DNA from: Bryobacterales bacterium
GTDB taxonomy: Bacteria > Acidobacteriota > Terriglobia > Bryobacterales > Bryobacteraceae
Direction: 5' to 3'
Assembly (NCBI GenBank): GCA_947446025.1
Contig: CANFEY010000009.1
Coordinates: 1-64,000, forward strand
Length of the DNA: 64,000 bases
The notes under the pieces are model-generated. The model did not search any database. It was not told the origin of the DNA and saw only the letters and a list, made by a program, of their open reading frames with translations. Position 1 is the first letter of the stretch, and each line of letters begins with the position of its first letter. Made by a program: the position numbers and the translations under genes. Shown piece by piece: positions 60,919 through 64,000 of the stretch.

Positions 60919-63859
60919 CCCGCGCTTCCCGGCCTTCCGGACATAACCCTCCATAGAAGGAGCACTTCTTGCATTGGCCGCCCGGCCGCAAGGGGAATTC
61001 CATCCGCTCCTGCGCTCCTCGAAACTCCCTCACTTTCCCTCTGGCTTCTTCCAATTTCTCCGCACCCAATCCGATTTCAATCGCTCGATCTGAACGCAGG
61101 TAGTACAGCACTGCGCGGTCTGGCACGCGTGCCAGGGCGAGCGCGTAGAGTTGCAACTGTAGTGCGTAGCTCTGGGCGGAGCTTTCGTCGCGGTCGGTTT
61201 TGTAGTCCACGAGAATCAGCTCACCGGATTCTTCGAACCACAAGTCGATTTGCCCGCGCAGGATCACGTCTTCCACTTCGATGAGGAAGTCGTATTCGTG
61301 TTCGACGTGTTGGGCGCGGGCGGCGCGCTGGCCTAGTTCGCTCGCGTGAAATTTCGCGGCGAGTGCTAGGGCTTCCGGAGAATCCACCTTCTGCCCCGCG
61401 AGCGCGGCGTGGACGTCGCTTCCGAGCTGCATTGCACCTGTACCGGGGCCGTCAGGTTCGGGCTCGAGGCCTAGGTAGCGTGAGAGGTAGTAGCGGCGTG
61501 AGCACGCGTCGAACAGCGCGACCGATGTTATGGTGGCGGAAGAATCATACTGCCCTTCCATGTGGGGTGGGGGCAGCAGTTGTTCGTGTACTTCGTCTGT
61601 CTCTGCCTCCGCGCGCGAAAGCGGCGGCGGTTCTGCGGCGATCAGGGCATCTGGCAGTTCACGGATCGCCAGTTTCTCCCAGGTCGACTTCTGCTTGCGG
61701 TCGGTGTGTGTAAGCACCAAGCGATGCTCGGCGCGGGTTAACGCGACGTAAAGCAGACGGCTGGCCTCGGATTTTTCGCGCGCCAGCTCAAGCTCCCGCA
61801 ATTGCGAGTGGACCGCATCGGAGACGCCTTCGCCCGACGCCGGATTACGCCACTTCGCGCCCAGCCCCAGATCGCGCCCGAACAACAACGGCGGCGTGCG
61901 GCGTTCGGGACCCTTGTGCAGTGCGCTGACAAACACCACGGGAAACTCGAGTCCCTTCGCGGCATGGATCGTCATGATGCGCACCACGTTGCCTGCTTCC
62001 GGCGGCGGAGCGTTCTCCGTAGTCTGGGCATCGCGAAGCGCTTCCAGGTCTTCAAGCAACTCAGCGAGCGGCCGCGGTCGATTGCGGAATTCACGCCGCA
62101 GCCAGCCGAGCAATTTGTCGATGTTGGCCTGCTGGCGTTCGGTGAGCGTGCTCCAGTAGCCGCATTCGTCGAAGGCCCGCGCGATGAGCAAATCTGGAGC
62201 GACGAAGCCCGCGAGCTGACGCAATTCGCCGAAGCGCTCTTCAAACACGCGCTGCCATCCGGTGCGACCCAGAGTGTAAATCTCCACGTCGGAGAAGCCC
62301 ATGAGCGGCCCGCGCAGCACGCCGATCAGCGGGATCTCATCGCACACGTTCACCAGCGCGGCGAGGAAGTTGAGCAGGTCGCGGGTTTCGCGAGCCTCCA
62401 GGAATCCGCGGCCGCCGCTTAACAAGAACGGAATTCCGGCCTGCTCGAAGGCGGCTTCAAACGGCTCCGCAGCAGCGAGCGTGCGCACCAGCACCGCGGT
62501 GTCGCCGTATTCGAATTCACCCTCGCGGATACGAGCGGCGACCAGCGCAGCTTCGATCTCATGGCTTGCGCCGCACAGGCGCTGCACCACGGGACCCTGT
62601 GTGTCCGCGAATTCGCCGCGCGCCGTGAGCGCGCGCGGTTCGATGCCGGCTTCGCCGTCCAGCATGCGCCCGACCAAGTCCAGAATCTCCGGCCGGCTGC
62701 GATAGTTGTCGCGCAACTCGTCCACTTGGAAGCCGGCTTCCAGCAGGCCGTCGCGATACTCGGCGAACACTTCGGGGTCGGCGTGACGGAATCCGTAGAT
62801 ACTCTGGTTGATGTCGCCGACGGCGTACAGGCGCGACTTCACCAACTCCACCAAGCGCCATTGCACGCGGTTGGTGTCCTGCAACTCGTCCATCAACACT
62901 TCGTCGAAGCGGGCTGACGTCGCAAAGCGCACCGCGGCGTCGGACTCCAGCAGGTGGACGGCGAATTCTTCCAGGTCAGAGAAGTCGAGATATGCTTCCG
63001 CGCGTTTGCGCGCACGATACGTAGCGTCCACGCGTTCGAGCGCGATGCGCAGCAGGCCCTGTAGATCGCCGTACCATTCGGCGAGCCACTGGGCTTCCAG
63101 GCGAGGCTTGATTTCGTCGCGCAGGCGCTTGGCCTCCGCGTGGCGCTTGCGCTTGAAGCTGGGGTCGAATTCGTGCAGCGCTTGCAGATGCCCGAATGTG
63201 ACGGTGCCTTCCGGGAGTTGCAACAGCTTGGCTGCCATCTCCGCCCACGGCGTGCCCAGAAGCTCGCCAGCGATTTGTTTCACCTCGGGCCACACGTCCG
63301 CCTGCAAAGGCGGCTCTGGAATCTCGCGCGCGCCGGAGACACGCATCGCCTCGTAGATGCGCAGCAGACTCGACGCGAGGTCGTCCTGCCTGCCGTCGTC
63401 CGACGTCGAAAGATCGATGGCCTCCAGCAACCGGCGCATTTCTTTGGGACGCTCCGCGAACAACACGTCGAGTGCTTCCTCCGCCGATTCGCGCTGCATG
63501 CGTTCCGCGGAGGCCTGCTCCAGCACGGCGAAGTCCGGCGCCAGGCCAGCGGCAATTGCGTTCTCCTTCAGCAGGCGCGTGCAGAATCCGTGAATAGTGG
63601 AAACCCAGGCGCGCTCCACGCTTTCGCGCACGGTTGGACTTTCGTGGAAGCGTTTGACCAGCCGCTGTTTGATTTCGATTGCGGCTTTCTCCGTGAACGT
63701 TATGGCGAGAATGCGCGCGGGGTCCACTTCACGTTGCTCCACCAGCCAAGCGAAGCGCTCGGTCAGCACGCGCGTTTTGCCGGAACCAGGACCCGCGACG
63801 ACGCAGACGTCCTGCCATTCGCGCTCGACGGCCTGCTGTTGTTCGGGAGAGAGTTTCAT
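60854..63859 (-). CDS. AddA-like UvrD/RecB helicase with C-terminal Fe-S nuclease
   Basis: A 1001-residue DNA repair helicase-nuclease. Walker A VVAGPGSGKTRVLTERF, motif Ia ILAITFTEKAAIEIKQR, DEVLMDELQDTNRVQW (motif II), VGDINQSIYGFRHAD (III), the MTIHAAKGLEFPVVFV-type motif V and LLYVALTRAEHRLVL (VI) are all present. The C-terminal ~200 residues are a PD-(D/E)xK nuclease (DLWFEESGELILVDYKTDRD) framed by C in FDACSRRYYLSRYLG and by GQCKKCSFYGGLC, the four cysteines of an Fe-S nuclease as in AddB. It starts in the ATGA overlap with the upstream subunit. Its last ~20 residues run antisense to the anti-sigma gene. Confidence 0.88.
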   Translation of the reverse strand: MKLSPEQQQAVEREWQDVCVVAGPGSGKTRVLTERFAWLVEQREVDPARILAITFTEKAAIEIKQRLVKRFHESPTVRESVERAWVSTIHGFCTRLLKENAIAAGLAPDFAVLEQASAERMQRESAEEALDVLFAERPKEMRRLLEAIDLSTSDDGRQDDLASSLLRIYEAMRVSGAREIPEPPLQADVWPEVKQIAGELLGTPWAEMAAKLLQLPEGTVTFGHLQALHEFDPSFKRKRHAEAKRLRDEIKPRLEAQWLAEWYGDLQGLLRIALERVDATYRARKRAEAYLDFSDLEEFAVHLLESDAAVRFATSARFDEVLMDELQDTNRVQWRLVELVKSRLYAVGDINQSIYGFRHADPEVFAEYRDGLLEAGFQVDELRDNYRSRPEILDLVGRMLDGEAGIEPRALTARGEFADTQGPVVQRLCGASHEIEAALVAARIREGEFEYGDTAVLVRTLAAAEPFEAAFEQAGIPFLLSGGRGFLEARETRDLLNFLAALVNVCDEIPLIGVLRGPLMGFSDVEIYTLGRTGWQRVFEERFGELRQLAGFVAPDLLIARAFDECGYWSTLTERQQANIDKLLGWLRREFRNRPRPLAELLEDLEALRDAQTTENAPPPEAGNVVRIMTIHAAKGLEFPVVFVSALHKGPERRTPPLLFGRDLGLGAKWRNPASGEGVSDAVHSQLRELELAREKSEASRLLYVALTRAEHRLVLTHTDRKQKSTWEKLAIRELPDALIAAEPPPLSRAEAETDEVHEQLLPPPHMEGQYDSSATITSVALFDACSRRYYLSRYLGLEPEPDGPGTGAMQLGSDVHAALAGQKVDSPEALALAAKFHASELGQRAARAQHVEHEYDFLIEVEDVILRGQIDLWFEESGELILVDYKTDRDESSAQSYALQLQLYALALARVPDRAVLYYLRSDRAIEIGLGAEKLEEARGKVREFRGAQERMEFPLRPGGQCKKCSFYGGLCPEGREARVTAGRIFGPPSSFLRPASSGS

Positions 63860-64000
63860 GCGCCCACCGCCGTCTGCACCCGTTCGATGGATTCCACGCG
63901 GCAGATGTCGCGGGCTTCGCACCAGGCGCACTTCGATTCGTCTTTGGGATGCACGGCGATTCGGCCTGAGCAGATTTCTTCGTGGACCTGCAGTACCCGT
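63856..64000 (-). CDS. AddB-like nuclease subunit, C-terminal fragment
   Basis: A partial gene cut by the window edge, ending TGA at 63856 in an ATGA overlap with the AddA-like gene. The visible 47 residues read HEEICSGRIAVHPKDESKCA then WCEARDICRVES, a C-x2-C-x6-C cysteine set matching the C-terminal Fe-S nuclease closing of AddB or Cas4-type PD-(D/E)xK proteins. It is probably the second subunit of a double-strand-break resection complex with the next gene. Confidence 0.7.
   Translation of the reverse strand, partial: RVLQVHEEICSGRIAVHPKDESKCAWCEARDICRVESIERVQTAVGA

Overview
The window is a GC-rich bacterial chromosome segment. Its mix of genes fits Acidobacteriota, most likely the Bryobacterales/Solibacter side. 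The clues are a PadR regulator followed by small membrane proteins with a permease-prefix-like N-terminus, three secreted PQQ-type dehydrogenases, several secreted proteins of the 'GVW...GKW-G-TL' type, an S3 protein with a long Arg/Gly/Pro tail, and a canonical but compact str/S10/spc/alpha ribosomal supercluster. This placement is inferred from gene content, not from a database match.

Layout. (1) 1-16261: end of tuf, then S10-spc-alpha as one co-directional block (rpsJ to rplO, secY, adk, map, a divergent infA, rpmJ, rpsM, rpsK, rpsD, rpoA, rplQ), closed by a strong intrinsic terminator. Two hairpins lie inside the block, between rpsH and rplF and between rpsK and rpsD. (2) 16281-21087: a methyltransferase, a tandem pair of small membrane proteins, and a nucleotide-sugar locus (rmlA, a WxcM-type fusion, a DegT-family aminotransferase) with a perfect 31-bp inverted repeat in its divergent promoter region. 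(3) 21120-31577: carboxylesterase, zincin-like peptidase, dihaem cytochrome, SGNH hydrolase, LarA homologue, then padR plus three tandem paralogous membrane proteins, two of which are interrupted, and secreted proteins of unknown function. (4) 31622-39634: SDR, two PQQ dehydrogenases (one with a fused cytochrome c domain), a hybrid histidine kinase and a ThiO-like oxidase. (5) 39681-46837: accC-accB-pepP, outer-membrane barrel, CHMI-like and amidohydrolase genes, moaA, DinB, and a two-gene HEPN-like module. (6) 46842-54232: secreted protein, AAA/DUF4143 ATPase, then the rimP-nusA-infB-ylxP operon with a classic attenuator-like leader. (7) 54242-58791: a toxin-antitoxin graveyard (hicB intact, hicA frameshifted, a truncated DUF4415 antitoxin), a lipoprotein whose promoter spacer contains a G10 tract, a third PQQ dehydrogenase and a GH51 arabinofuranosidase. 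(8) 58778-64000: a trans-sulfuration-type PLP enzyme, an ECF sigma/anti-sigma pair and an AddAB-like helicase-nuclease pair whose two subunits both end in an iron-sulfur nuclease cysteine motif.

The most unusual pattern is three in-frame TAG codons (27835, 59770 on the minus strand, 60267) that split otherwise well-preserved genes and continue in the same frame on the far side. In the sigma factor the interrupted position looks like an ancestral CAG (Gln). TAG is also the ordinary stop of many ribosomal genes here, so wholesale reassignment is unlikely. Nonsense decay, amber suppression or assembly error remain open. The second strong candidate is the G10 tract between a perfect -35 and a plausible -10 ahead of the lipoprotein, the layout of a phase-variable promoter. 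No tRNA, rRNA, CRISPR array or intact transposase was seen, and no gene-free stretch exceeds 300 bases.
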